Assembly: GCA_016795385.1 (NCBI GenBank)
Contig: JAEUHI010000034.1
Span: 1 to 60,799, forward strand
Reading direction: 5' to 3'
DNA length: 60,799 nucleotides
Source: Verrucomicrobiales bacterium
GTDB lineage: Bacteria > Verrucomicrobiota > Verrucomicrobiia > Verrucomicrobiales > DEV007
Part shown: one piece after another, positions 42,803 through 50,644 of the stretch
Layout of the letters: each line of letters opens with the position of its first letter
Position numbering within the stretch: the stretch's first letter is position 1
The notes under the pieces: generated by a model
What the model saw: only the letters and a program-made list of their open reading frames with translations
The model's database searches: none
Told to the model about the DNA's origin: nothing
Made by a program: the position numbers and the translations under genes

Positions 42803-42858
42803 AAAAACAAGCGGTTCCTTGCAGGGTCCACCCGGTCGGTGGGCCCTGCATTGTTTTT
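42803..42858 (+). terminator. Strong extended hairpin with T-run between divergent genes (terminator or small RNA end)
   Basis: TGCAGGG-T-CCACC (42820-42832) pairs with GGTGG-G-CCCTGCA (42838-42850) around a 5-nt loop; an outer AAAAACAA (42803-42810) can pair with TTGTTTTT (42851-42858). The T-run follows the stem on the plus strand, as in an intrinsic terminator. No plus-strand gene ends just upstream (the receiver gene is divergent), so it may end a small RNA starting after about 42660 or attenuate the propeller gene at 42924. Confidence 0.55.
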
Positions 42859-42923
42859 GGGGCGGAAGCTCCCGGCGCATTCGAGCCTTGGCAGATCGCA
42901 GGCATTGCCCCTATCGTCGCCAC

Positions 42924-44390
42924 ATGTCAGTCATTCAACCCTCTTTGGTGCTGGGCCTGACCCTCTTGGGTCTGCCGCTGTCGTTGCGAGCGCAGGGCTT
43001 CATCGATCCCGCCCCGCCGCAGGTCGCGACGATCCCGGCGGACGCCACCGCGAAGGAAGCGACCACCTTTCCCGGCCTCACCTACCATGCGGCGCCAAAG
43101 CCACTCGCAGAGGGTGCCGTCACCGCCGACTGGCCGCGTTTTCTCGGGCCCTCGGATGATGCGAAGACGCCCGAGACCCATCTGCTGGAAAAGTTTCCCG
43201 AAGGAGGATTGTACAAGGTCTGGGAAATGGAGAAAGGCAGCAGCTACACCTCTCCGGCGATCGTGGGAGACAGGCTCGTGGTTTTCAACCGACAGGGGGA
43301 TGAGGAAGTGATCCAGTGCCTCGAACCGGAGACCGGCAAACAATACTGGTCGCACGCCTACCCGAGCAGCTATCGCGATCGCTACGGATTCAACGACGGA
43401 CCGCGCGCCAGTGCGGTGATCGCGGAGGGGCGCGTCTTCACCCTCGGTGCCGAGAGCGTGCTGACCTGTCTCGATCTCGCGAGCGGCACGGCGCTCTGGC
43501 AACGGAAGCTCGCCAGCGAGTTCGATCGCCTCCCCTATTTCTTCGGACACGGATGCGCCCCGATCGTGCATGGCGGCAAGGTGATCGTGCCGCTCGGCAC
43601 CACCGACGGGCTCTCCGTCGCCGCTTTCGACGTCGCCACGGGCAAGCTTGCCTGGGGCACAAAGCACACCTGGCAGGCCGGCTACTCATCTCCCATCATC
43701 ACGAAGCTGCAGGGAAAAGACCGGCTCCTCGTCTTCGCCGGCGACGACAGCGATCCACCCGTCGGCGGTCTCCTCGCGATCGATCCAGAGAATGGTGATC
43801 TGCTCGATGCCTTTCCTTGGCGTCCTGACAAATACGAAAGTGTGAACGGCTCGACGCCGCTCGCGGTGGGCGACGATCGCGTCTTCATTTCCGCCTCTTA
43901 CAACAAGGGCGGCGTGCTGCTGAAATTCAACGCCGATGGAAAGTGGGAGGAGCTCTGGAGGACGCCGGAGTTCGGTCTCCATTGGGCCACGCCCCTGCTC
44001 CTCGACGGGCACCTCTACGGATTCCACGGCCGCAACGAACCCGACGCCCTTTTCAAATCCGTCGAGGTCGCGACGGGGAAGGAAAGCTGGAGCGCCGATC
44101 CCGAGTTCACCACTCCCGGACCGGGCGGTCGGGATTACCGCATGAAGTATTTTCGCGGCAGCCTGCTGCAGGCCGATGGGCGTACCTGGGCGCTCGGTGA
44201 ATTCGGCACGCTCGGGATCCTGAAGCTCACTCCCGCAGGCTTCGAGGAGATCGACCGGACCCAGCTCTTCCTTGCCCGCGCCACCTGGTCGCTACCCGTC
44301 CTGCACCGCGGGCTGCTCTACATCGCCCAGCACGAGGACGACATGGACGGGAACCCGCCGAGGCTGATCTGCTACGATCTGCGGCGGTGA
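42924..44390 (+). CDS. Secreted PQQ-like beta-propeller protein
   Basis: 488 residues from the ATG at 42924, giving a signal peptide (VIQPSLVLGLTLLGLPLSLRA). The repeated blades follow the PQQ/pyrrolo-quinoline propeller pattern (ECLDLASGTALWQRKL-like, FDVATGKLAWGTKHTW, IDPENGDLLDAFPW). Such verrucomicrobial proteins start ADWPRFLGPSDD, which is typical of the outer-membrane-assembly-like PQQ repeat family of PVC bacteria rather than of true quinoprotein dehydrogenases. No haem or metal catalytic motif is visible, so function is unknown. Confidence 0.8.
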   Translation: MSVIQPSLVLGLTLLGLPLSLRAQGFIDPAPPQVATIPADATAKEATTFPGLTYHAAPKPLAEGAVTADWPRFLGPSDDAKTPETHLLEKFPEGGLYKVWEMEKGSSYTSPAIVGDRLVVFNRQGDEEVIQCLEPETGKQYWSHAYPSSYRDRYGFNDGPRASAVIAEGRVFTLGAESVLTCLDLASGTALWQRKLASEFDRLPYFFGHGCAPIVHGGKVIVPLGTTDGLSVAAFDVATGKLAWGTKHTWQAGYSSPIITKLQGKDRLLVFAGDDSDPPVGGLLAIDPENGDLLDAFPWRPDKYESVNGSTPLAVGDDRVFISASYNKGGVLLKFNADGKWEELWRTPEFGLHWATPLLLDGHLYGFHGRNEPDALFKSVEVATGKESWSADPEFTTPGPGGRDYRMKYFRGSLLQADGRTWALGEFGTLGILKLTPAGFEEIDRTQLFLARATWSLPVLHRGLLYIAQHEDDMDGNPPRLICYDLRR

Positions 44391-44424
44391 GAAAAGAGCG
44401 GTTGTCACGGAAACACGGCTAGCT

Positions 44425-44470
44425 GGTGGACAGGAATGTCCACCCTCCTTGTCGCCTGCGGAGCGGCAAG
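44425..44470 (+). repeat. Two adjacent hairpins (REP-like) between propeller gene and xylA
   Basis: Hairpin 1 is perfect: GGTGGACA (44425-44432), loop GGAA, TGTCCACC (44437-44444). Hairpin 2 pairs CTTGTCGC (44448-44455) with GCGGCAAG (44463-44470), one G-U pair, around CTGCGGA. There is no T-run. The twin-hairpin form resembles REP-type intergenic repeats, and the sequence looks like a dispersed repeat family I recall in PVC genomes. Confidence 0.55.
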
Positions 44471-44525
44471 CCCGGCCCTCTTTCCGCTTGCACTCGCCTC
44501 CAACTTTGGGACACTTCGTCCCGTC

Positions 44526-45839
44526 ATGAGCCAAGAATTCTTCCCCGGAATCCCCGTCATCCCTTTCGAGGGGCCGAAGTCCCGCAATCCCCTCGCCTTC
44601 AAGCACTACAACGCCGATGAAATGGTCGGTGGCAAGTCGATGCGCGATCACCTCCGCTTCGCCGCCGCCTATTGGCACGCGATGCGCAACGGTCTCTCCG
44701 ATCCTTTCGGCGGCCCCACCGCGGAGCGTCCCTGGGACGACGGATCGGACTCGGTCGAAAACGCGCAGCGCCGCGTCTGGGCGATGTTCGAGTTCATGCA
44801 GAAATGCGGAATCGGTTACTACTGCTTCCACGACCGCGATGTCGCGCCGGAGCTGAACGATCTCCAGGCTTCGAACGACGCCCTCGATGCCGTCGCCGAT
44901 GAGCTGGAAAAGGCGCAGACGCAGACCGGTATCAAGCTGCTCTGGGGCACGGCCTGTCTTTTCTCCCACAAGCGCTACAACCAGGGCGCGGGCACTTCGC
45001 CCTTCGCCGATGTCTTCGCCTACGCCGCGGCCCAGGTGAAGAAGGCGCTCGAAGTGACGCATCGTCTCGGTGGCGAAGGCTACGTCTTCTGGGGCGGCCG
45101 GGAAGGTTACGCGACGCTCTACAACACCGACATGAAGCGCGAACTGAACCACCTCGCCGCGCTCCTCCACATGGCGGTGAAGCACAAGAAGAAGATCGGC
45201 TTCAAGGGCGACTTCTACATCGAGCCGAAGCCCCGCGAGCCCTCCACGCACCAATACGATTCCGACTCGGCCGCGTGCCTCAACTTCCTCCGCGAGCATG
45301 GCCTGCTGGGCGAGCTGAAGCTGAACATCGAAACGAACCACGCGACCCTCGCGGGACACTCGATGATGCACGAGCTCGAAGTCGCGATGGCCGCCGACGC
45401 ACTCGGCTCGATCGACGCCAACACCGGCGACGAGCTCATCGGCTGGGATACCGACCAATTCCCCACCGACATCTACCTCACCACCCAGATCATGCTCTGC
45501 GTCCTGCGCATGGGCGGCTTCACCACGGGTGGTCTCAACTTCGACGCGAAGTGCCGTCGCGAGAGCTTCGAGGTCGAGGATCTCTTCCACGCCCACATCG
45601 GCGGGATGGATGCCTTCGCCCGCGGTCTCAAGATCGCCCACGCCATCATCGCCGACGGACGCCTCGACGGCTTCAAGAAGGAGCGTTACAGCTCCTTCGA
45701 CAGCGGCATCGGTGCGAAAATCGAGGCCGGTGAAGTCGGTTTCGAGGAACTCGAAGCCTACACCCTGAAAAACGGCGAACCCTCCACGAAGAGCGGCCGT
45801 CAGGAGATGCTCGAGAATCTCATCAACGAGTTCATCTGA
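44526..45839 (+). CDS. xylA: Xylose isomerase
   Basis: 437 residues from the ATG at 44526, the usual length of the class II enzyme. Family signatures visible are [11 protein letters not shown] (catalytic His/Asp), the [12 protein letters not shown] motif and [16 protein letters not shown] with its metal-binding Glu, and later [20 protein letters not shown] with metal-binding Asp. It interconverts D-xylose and D-xylulose in the cytoplasm. No xylulokinase gene is adjacent. The open frame extends 30 codons upstream through the REP-like hairpins, which is not coding. Confidence 0.97.
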   Translation: MSQEFFPGIPVIPFEGPKSRNPLAFKHYNADEMVGGKSMRDHLRFAAAYWHAMRNGLSDPFGGPTAERPWDDGSDSVENAQRRVWAMFEFMQKCGIGYYCFHDRDVAPELNDLQASNDALDAVADELEKAQTQTGIKLLWGTACLFSHKRYNQGAGTSPFADVFAYAAAQVKKALEVTHRLGGEGYVFWGGREGYATLYNTDMKRELNHLAALLHMAVKHKKKIGFKGDFYIEPKPREPSTHQYDSDSAACLNFLREHGLLGELKLNIETNHATLAGHSMMHELEVAMAADALGSIDANTGDELIGWDTDQFPTDIYLTTQIMLCVLRMGGFTTGGLNFDAKCRRESFEVEDLFHAHIGGMDAFARGLKIAHAIIADGRLDGFKKERYSSFDSGIGAKIEAGEVGFEELEAYTLKNGEPSTKSGRQEMLENLINEFI

Positions 45840-45845
45840 GGGACC

Positions 45846-45901
45846 GGTCACGGGTCACGGGTCACGGGTCACGGGTCACGGGTCACGGGTCACGGGTCAC
45901 G
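45846..45901 (+). repeat. Perfect heptamer array GGTCACG x8
   Basis: Eight exact copies of GGTCACG, 7 bp after the xylA stop. The unit is the complement of the CCCGTGA array at 22543-22563. It is followed after 5 bp by a second heptamer array leading to the protease start. Confidence 0.95.
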
Positions 45902-45906
45902 TTTGC

Positions 45907-45969
45907 CCTCCGACCTCCGACCTCCGACCTCCGACCTCCGACCTCCGCCCTCCGAACTCCGAACTCCCC
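45907..45969 (+). repeat. Heptamer array CCTCCGA x9 ending at a start codon
   Basis: Five exact CCTCCGA copies, then CCTCCGC, CCTCCGA, ACTCCGA and ACTCCCC, ending exactly at the ATG (45970) of the site-2 protease. The plus strand thus repeats CCTCC, the anti-Shine-Dalgarno sequence of 16S rRNA; the complement repeats GGAGG. Confidence 0.95.
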
Positions 45970-46629
45970 ATGCTTTCCTTCCGCCTCTTCGGTTTTCAGG
46001 TCCGCATCGAGTGGATGTTCTGGCTCCTCTGCGTGCTGCTGGGGATGCCGTTCCTCCAGCAGGATGGTCCGAAAGCCCTGGGGCAGTTCCTGATGATAAC
46101 GGCGATCGTGCTGGGGTCGATCCTCTGGCACGAACTCGGACACGCGTGGGCGCGGAAGTATTTCCGGGCCCCTTGGTCGGAGATCCTGCTCTATGGCTTC
46201 GGCGGACTTTGCAGCGGGCCAGGACCATCCGGTAGGGGACGATTCACCCGTTGGGAGTCGGTGATCATCGCCGCGGCGGGTCCGGCGGCGAGCTTGCTCC
46301 TCGGCGGGCTCACGGCCTTGATCCTCTTCACCCCCGGCATGCAGGATCCTTGGGTGCGTTTCTTCGTCGGCCAGATGCTGTGGGTGAATGTGGGTTGGGC
46401 GATTCTGAATCTCCTCCCCATCCTCCCGCTCGACGGTGGTCACATCTTTTCGGGACTCACTCCCGACCGGCATCGCTCCATCGTGCCGAAGGTGGGATTT
46501 GTCCTCGCTCTCGTCATGGCCGCGGTGGGCCTCCTCATCTTTCAAAGTTTCTTCACAGCGGTCATGTTCGGTCTCCTCGCCCACGGCAACTGGCAACGGA
46601 TGAAGGGACTCGGGACAGGGCATTTCTGA
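45970..46629 (+). CDS. Site-2 protease-like M50 metallopeptidase (rhomboid-independent intramembrane protease)
   Basis: 219 residues, five or six hydrophobic segments. The zinc motif HELGHA (about 57-62) and the second motif NLLPILPLDGG, with the Asp ligand, are both present, which defines the site-2 protease family. No PDZ or CBS domain is attached, so this is the minimal form. It probably cuts membrane proteins such as anti-sigma factors. The start codon abuts the heptamer array and has no Shine-Dalgarno. Confidence 0.9.
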   Translation: MLSFRLFGFQVRIEWMFWLLCVLLGMPFLQQDGPKALGQFLMITAIVLGSILWHELGHAWARKYFRAPWSEILLYGFGGLCSGPGPSGRGRFTRWESVIIAAAGPAASLLLGGLTALILFTPGMQDPWVRFFVGQMLWVNVGWAILNLLPILPLDGGHIFSGLTPDRHRSIVPKVGFVLALVMAAVGLLIFQSFFTAVMFGLLAHGNWQRMKGLGTGHF

Positions 46630-46709
46630 AAGGTGTTTTTTCGGAGGGATTTGGTTGCCGCCCGGCTGGTTTTTCCGTTAGGATCCCGCCCAGTTCCGCT
46701 TTTTGCCTC

Positions 46710-49427
46710 GTGTCCGCCCCGCTCCCTTTTCCCCGCTGCTGTCGCGCGCTTTTCGCCACGATCCTCGCCGCCAGCTTTTCCGCCGCCCCGGGCCTCAAAA
46801 GTCAGGAGGGAAACACTCCCACGGATCGCGGCATCGCGAAGACGCCCATCCCCGAATGGGTCGTGCCGCTGGAAGTCGATCCGCACCGCCGTCCCGTGAA
46901 CGAAGCGGAGGTCGGGGACACGTTCTTTCCCCTGCTGGAGAATCAATACGACATCGCCACGCGCACCAACTACTACCGCTACATGAAGCGGCTCGATGGC
47001 GAAAGCGCCCTGCAGGAAGGGGCGCAACTGACCTTCGGGTTCGATCCCCACTATCAGAAGTTCGCCTTTCACCGCCTCGTCATCCATCGGAAGGGCGGGA
47101 AGATCGACCGGCTCGCGGACCAGGAGTTCAAGGTGATCCAGCGCGAACAGGATCACGAACGGCAGCTCTACGACGACAGCCTCAGCGTCCTCGCCCTGCT
47201 CGAGGACATCCGCTCGGGGGATGTGATCGAGTATGCCTTTTCCATCACCGGGACGAATCCGGTCTTCGAGGATCAACATTACTGGACCTTGACCACTTCC
47301 TATTCGGTGCCGGTGGGTGTCGTGCACGGCGTGCTTCGTCATCCCATCGACCGCGAACCGGGGATCAAACGCCATCACACCGATGTCGTGGCAGAGACAA
47401 GCACCCGCGATGGCATGAAGGCGCATCGCTGGCTGATCGAAGATCCCACACCGATCCCCCACGAAGGCGGCACCCCTTCGCACTACGACCCATGGGGCTG
47501 GATCGAGGTGAGCACCTGGAGGGATTGGGGGGAAGTCGCCGCTTGGGCGGAGCGGCAGCACGTCATCCCCGACACGCTCCCGGCCGATCTCGCCAGGGAA
47601 CTCGAGTTGCTCGACAGCCTCACCGATGACGAAGATCGCATCCTCGGCGCCCTCCGCTTCGCGCAGGATGAAATCCGCTACCTCGGCATCTTCGACGGCG
47701 TCCATTCACACAAACCCTACCCGCTCGAGACAATCGTGAAACGCCGCTTCGGCGATTGCAAGGACAAGACCCTGCTCCTCGTCTCGATCCTGCGCCAACT
47801 CGGCTTGGAAGCCTGGCCGGCCCTGGTGCATACCGACTACGGCAAGGCGATCGAAGAATGGAGCGCGAGCCCCCATGCCTTCAACCATCTCGTGACGGTG
47901 GTTCGACAGGGTGAAAAACTCTACTGGCTCGATCCCACCGCCTCGTATCAGCGAGGACCGCTTGAGACGCTCTTTTTCCCCGACTATGGAATGGCCCTGG
48001 TGCTGAACGGTGTAACGAATACAGACGCACGGCTCACTCCCATCACCCCGCAGGGATATGATGCCACCGGCACGATGGTCACCGAGATCTACCGTCTGCC
48101 CGATTACCGCGGCCCCGCCACACTCGATGTCGAGACGGTCTACCATGGCGACGATGCCGACTCGATGCGTTCGTATTTTGCCTCGATGGCAAAGTCGGAA
48201 ATTCAGCGCAAGTATGTGAACTACTACGCCTCTTCCTTCGACGGCATCGAGGCGGCCCGCGATTTTGCAATGACCGACGACGAAAAAGGAAACGTCGTGA
48301 CCGTGCGGGAGAGTTATCGTATCCCCGCCATCTGGGAGGACTTGCGGGATGATCCCAACCGGGTCGGAGCCGACTTTCCTTCGAACTACGCCAAGGAGCG
48401 GCTGAGGATCCCGGGGACCAAAAACCGCACCATGCCCTACAGCATCGGGCTTCCCGTGAATCTCGTGCACCGCATCGCCATCCACCTCCCCGCGCCGATG
48501 AATGAAAAGCCGGTGAATGTCGCGATCCGCGATGATGCTTTCCATTTCGACTATCAGGAACGCTACCGGGGAAAAATCAACGAAGTGGAAATCGCCTACA
48601 AGAGCGTGAAGGATGTCATCCCGGCGGAGCGCATCACCGAGTATCTCACGAACGTGCGAAAGGCGGAGGATCACACCAGCTACTCCATCTGGATCACGCG
48701 CGCGATGCACGAGGGAAAAGCGGACCAAGGCACGGAAAGCGTCGAGGCCCCTTGGAAGCCCGCCTGGCCCGTCATCGTCGTCGCCGTCTTCGGATTGATG
48801 GGGTCGATGTTGTTCTGCGTCATCGCTTTCATCTGGAATCCGCGATGGAAACCGCGCCGCCCCTACCGCCCTGAACTCGACGGGATCGAAGGATGGCTTG
48901 TCCTCGTGGCCATCGGCACCTGCGTGCAACCTTTCTTGATGCTGGGTCAGCTGGTGATGGCGATCAAAGACACGAATCTCACGACCTGGGAAAACGTCAC
49001 CACGGTCGACAGCGTCGCGTATCACGTCTTCTGGGCTCCCATCCTGCTCATCGAAACCATGATCACCGCGGGAGCGCTACCCTTCAGTGTCTTCCTCCTC
49101 GTTCAGTTCTACCGGAAGCACCACACCTTTCCCCGCTATCGCATCCTCTATCAGGGCGTCCTCTCGATCTCGCAGGTGGTCTTTGTGATGATGATGACAC
49201 AGATCGAGGCACTCGACGGGGTGGAGTTCGCGGGCACGGCCATGGGAGCCATCCTGAATCTCGTCCTCTTTGGAGTTTGGACCGCCTACTTCCTCATGTC
49301 GGAGCGCGTCGCCAGCACCTTCCGCAACGGCTTGCCGGTCAATCTCCCTCCACCCCTGCCGGTGCGGCTCACCAATCCCCCGCCAAAAGATACTTTTCCA
49401 CCAGCCGCAGCGTCACCCGCCCCGTGA
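46710..49427 (+). CDS. DUF3857/transglutaminase-like protein with C-terminal DUF2569 membrane domain
   Basis: 905 residues from a GTG at 46710, which starts a signal-like segment (CRALFATILAASFSAAPGLK); the longer open frame to 46251 overlaps the protease gene in another frame. The DUF3857 domain (about 70-260) is followed by a transglutaminase core with Cys in RRFGDCKDKT, His in HAFNHLV and Asp in WLDPTASY, the Cys-His-Asp triad. The C-terminal part (about 690-880) has four membrane helices beginning ELDGIEGWLVLVAIG, typical of DUF2569. It probably acts at the envelope as a transpeptidase-like or scaffold protein. The last 59 bp overlap the convergent M28 gene. Confidence 0.84.
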   Translation: MSAPLPFPRCCRALFATILAASFSAAPGLKSQEGNTPTDRGIAKTPIPEWVVPLEVDPHRRPVNEAEVGDTFFPLLENQYDIATRTNYYRYMKRLDGESALQEGAQLTFGFDPHYQKFAFHRLVIHRKGGKIDRLADQEFKVIQREQDHERQLYDDSLSVLALLEDIRSGDVIEYAFSITGTNPVFEDQHYWTLTTSYSVPVGVVHGVLRHPIDREPGIKRHHTDVVAETSTRDGMKAHRWLIEDPTPIPHEGGTPSHYDPWGWIEVSTWRDWGEVAAWAERQHVIPDTLPADLARELELLDSLTDDEDRILGALRFAQDEIRYLGIFDGVHSHKPYPLETIVKRRFGDCKDKTLLLVSILRQLGLEAWPALVHTDYGKAIEEWSASPHAFNHLVTVVRQGEKLYWLDPTASYQRGPLETLFFPDYGMALVLNGVTNTDARLTPITPQGYDATGTMVTEIYRLPDYRGPATLDVETVYHGDDADSMRSYFASMAKSEIQRKYVNYYASSFDGIEAARDFAMTDDEKGNVVTVRESYRIPAIWEDLRDDPNRVGADFPSNYAKERLRIPGTKNRTMPYSIGLPVNLVHRIAIHLPAPMNEKPVNVAIRDDAFHFDYQERYRGKINEVEIAYKSVKDVIPAERITEYLTNVRKAEDHTSYSIWITRAMHEGKADQGTESVEAPWKPAWPVIVVAVFGLMGSMLFCVIAFIWNPRWKPRRPYRPELDGIEGWLVLVAIGTCVQPFLMLGQLVMAIKDTNLTTWENVTTVDSVAYHVFWAPILLIETMITAGALPFSVFLLVQFYRKHHTFPRYRILYQGVLSISQVVFVMMMTQIEALDGVEFAGTAMGAILNLVLFGVWTAYFLMSERVASTFRNGLPVNLPPPLPVRLTNPPPKDTFPPAAASPAP

Positions 49428-50379
49428 TCGCGAGGCTGTCGGCGGAAATCTTGTCGAGAGTGTCGGCCGGCGTATGCCATGACGGGAAATCAAAATCGAT
49501 CAGGTTGATCGTGGGAATGCCGGAGACGACGTTCAGAGGGATGTGATCGTCGATGATGTAATCCGGACTGACGCCGACATGGTCGCGCAGGTCGAGTTCG
49601 CCGGCGGCATCGAGCAGATGGCGCGAGAAGAACTGCAGGGCCTCTTCCACTTTCACCATGTCCACGACCGGTGCCCCTTTCTCCTTCGCCTCGGCGAGTT
49701 CGCGGATCGATTGGCCGGGGATGCGCACCGCAGCGCGGATGTTGAGGTCGGCATCACCGACCATGTCGAGGAGGACGCCCCAGCGGGGCCGGTCCCGCTC
49801 CGGTTTCAGCAGCCATTGCCCCGCGTAATGCTTGCTGCCGTAGAGCCCGTCGTTTGCCGTGATGTTGGTGCCGAAGGCTTCTTCGCCGTCGAAAAAGACG
49901 AGTTCGATGCGACGGGCCGTATCGGGTCGCTCGGCGAGGACCCGGGCCAGTTCCACCAGCAATCCCGTGCTCGATCCGCCGTCGTTGGCCCCGAGAAACT
50001 CGAACTGGTCGTAGAGTTTGGTGTCGTAATGGGAAGCGAGCAGACCCTCGACCGGTCCTTCCCACGCCGCTTCACCGAAACGCGCGGTCAGATTGGTGAA
50101 CTCGATCTGCCCCCGGGGCGTCTTTTTCTTGAAGGTCTGTCGACGCGTCACCCAACCGAGGGTGGCGAGCTCCTTCTCAAGGTATTGGCGCGACCGCTCC
50201 AAGGCCTCGGAACCCGCCGGCCGCGGTCCGAATCCGACAAGGGCGGAAACGTGCGAGAAGGCCTTTTCCCCCGAGACCTTCGCGTCGAGCGGATCGGCTT
50301 CGTTGAAGGAAGGGACGGGTTCGCTGCATCCGGTCGGCAGCAGGAAAAAGAGGGCGAGAAAGGGCGCGAGTCGTTTCAT
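49369..50379 (-). CDS. M28-family zinc peptidase lipoprotein (glutaminyl cyclase-like)
   Basis: 336 residues from the ATG at 50379. The signal peptide ends in a lipobox (LLPTGC, Cys18). Zinc ligands fit M28: His/Asp in LLASHYDTK, Asp in GANDGGSSTG, Glu in VFFDGEEAFG, and His in FPSWHTPADT. The overall length and the GANDGGSS and DGEEAF motifs are close to glutaminyl-peptide cyclotransferases, so either peptidase or cyclase activity is possible. The 3' end overlaps the DUF3857 gene by 59 bp, an unusually long convergent overlap. Confidence 0.86.
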   Translation of the reverse strand: MKRLAPFLALFFLLPTGCSEPVPSFNEADPLDAKVSGEKAFSHVSALVGFGPRPAGSEALERSRQYLEKELATLGWVTRRQTFKKKTPRGQIEFTNLTARFGEAAWEGPVEGLLASHYDTKLYDQFEFLGANDGGSSTGLLVELARVLAERPDTARRIELVFFDGEEAFGTNITANDGLYGSKHYAGQWLLKPERDRPRWGVLLDMVGDADLNIRAAVRIPGQSIRELAEAKEKGAPVVDMVKVEEALQFFSRHLLDAAGELDLRDHVGVSPDYIIDDHIPLNVVSGIPTINLIDFDFPSWHTPADTLDKISADSLAITGRVTLRLVEKYLLAGDW

Positions 50380-50397
50380 GAAGAGCTCGTTGAGATT

Positions 50398-50425
50398 GCC
50401 TACGGAAGACACGGAAAACACGGAA
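50398..50425 (+). repeat. Left arm of 28-bp inverted repeat upstream of the M28 gene
   Basis: This arm and 50530-50557 are complementary at 27 of 28 positions and enclose 104 bp. The arm contains a self-repeating GACACGGAAAACACGGAA. The repeat flanks no gene and stands between the M28 promoter and parB. Confidence 0.85.
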
Positions 50426-50529
50426 AAAGCTCCGTCCGAAAGGAACAGATGATGGTAACGGCAATCCTCCAAAGTTCCGGTTCTTCCTTGCTTTTTGCTG
50501 CCGGTCGCAGCTGTCTCGGCCCTCTATAA

Positions 50530-50557
50530 TTCCGTGTTTTCCGCGTCTTCCGTAGGC
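50530..50557 (+). repeat. Right arm of 28-bp inverted repeat
   Basis: It is complementary to 50398-50425, one mismatch (T to C at the ninth base from the inner end). The whole structure could be a mobile mini-element or a dispersed palindromic repeat. Confidence 0.85.
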
Positions 50558-50563
50558 CGCCTC

Positions 50564-50609
50564 CTTTATGCTCGACGGCAGGCGCCCTCTTTCATGCTCG
50601 ACGGTAGGC
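50564..50609 (+). repeat. Direct repeat of about 20 bp (CTTTATGCTCGACGGCAGGC)
   Basis: Unit 1 (50564-50583) and unit 2 (50589-50609) differ by one inserted base and one substitution. They lie next to the inverted repeat and 36 bp from the parB stop. Confidence 0.7.
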
Positions 50610-50644
50610 CCTTCTCTTCCCTCGGTTCAAGCAAATGATCGGCG

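Noticed and set aside
42635..42880. N-terminal extension of the receiver protein
   Set aside because: The frame passes through the AT-rich leader and the hairpin; receiver domains start at the MARILLVEDD motif.
44292..45851. 519-residue minus-strand frame opposite xylA
   Set aside because: Mirror of xylose isomerase; the tail is encoded by dispersed hairpin repeats.
45840..45970. CRISPR-like array between xylA and the M50 gene
   Set aside because: Units of 7 nt are contiguous with no spacers; there are no cas genes.
46251..46709. N-terminal extension of the DUF3857 protein
   Set aside because: It overlaps the M50 protease in a different frame and has no hydrophobic or domain signal; the GTG at 46710 gives a signal-like start.
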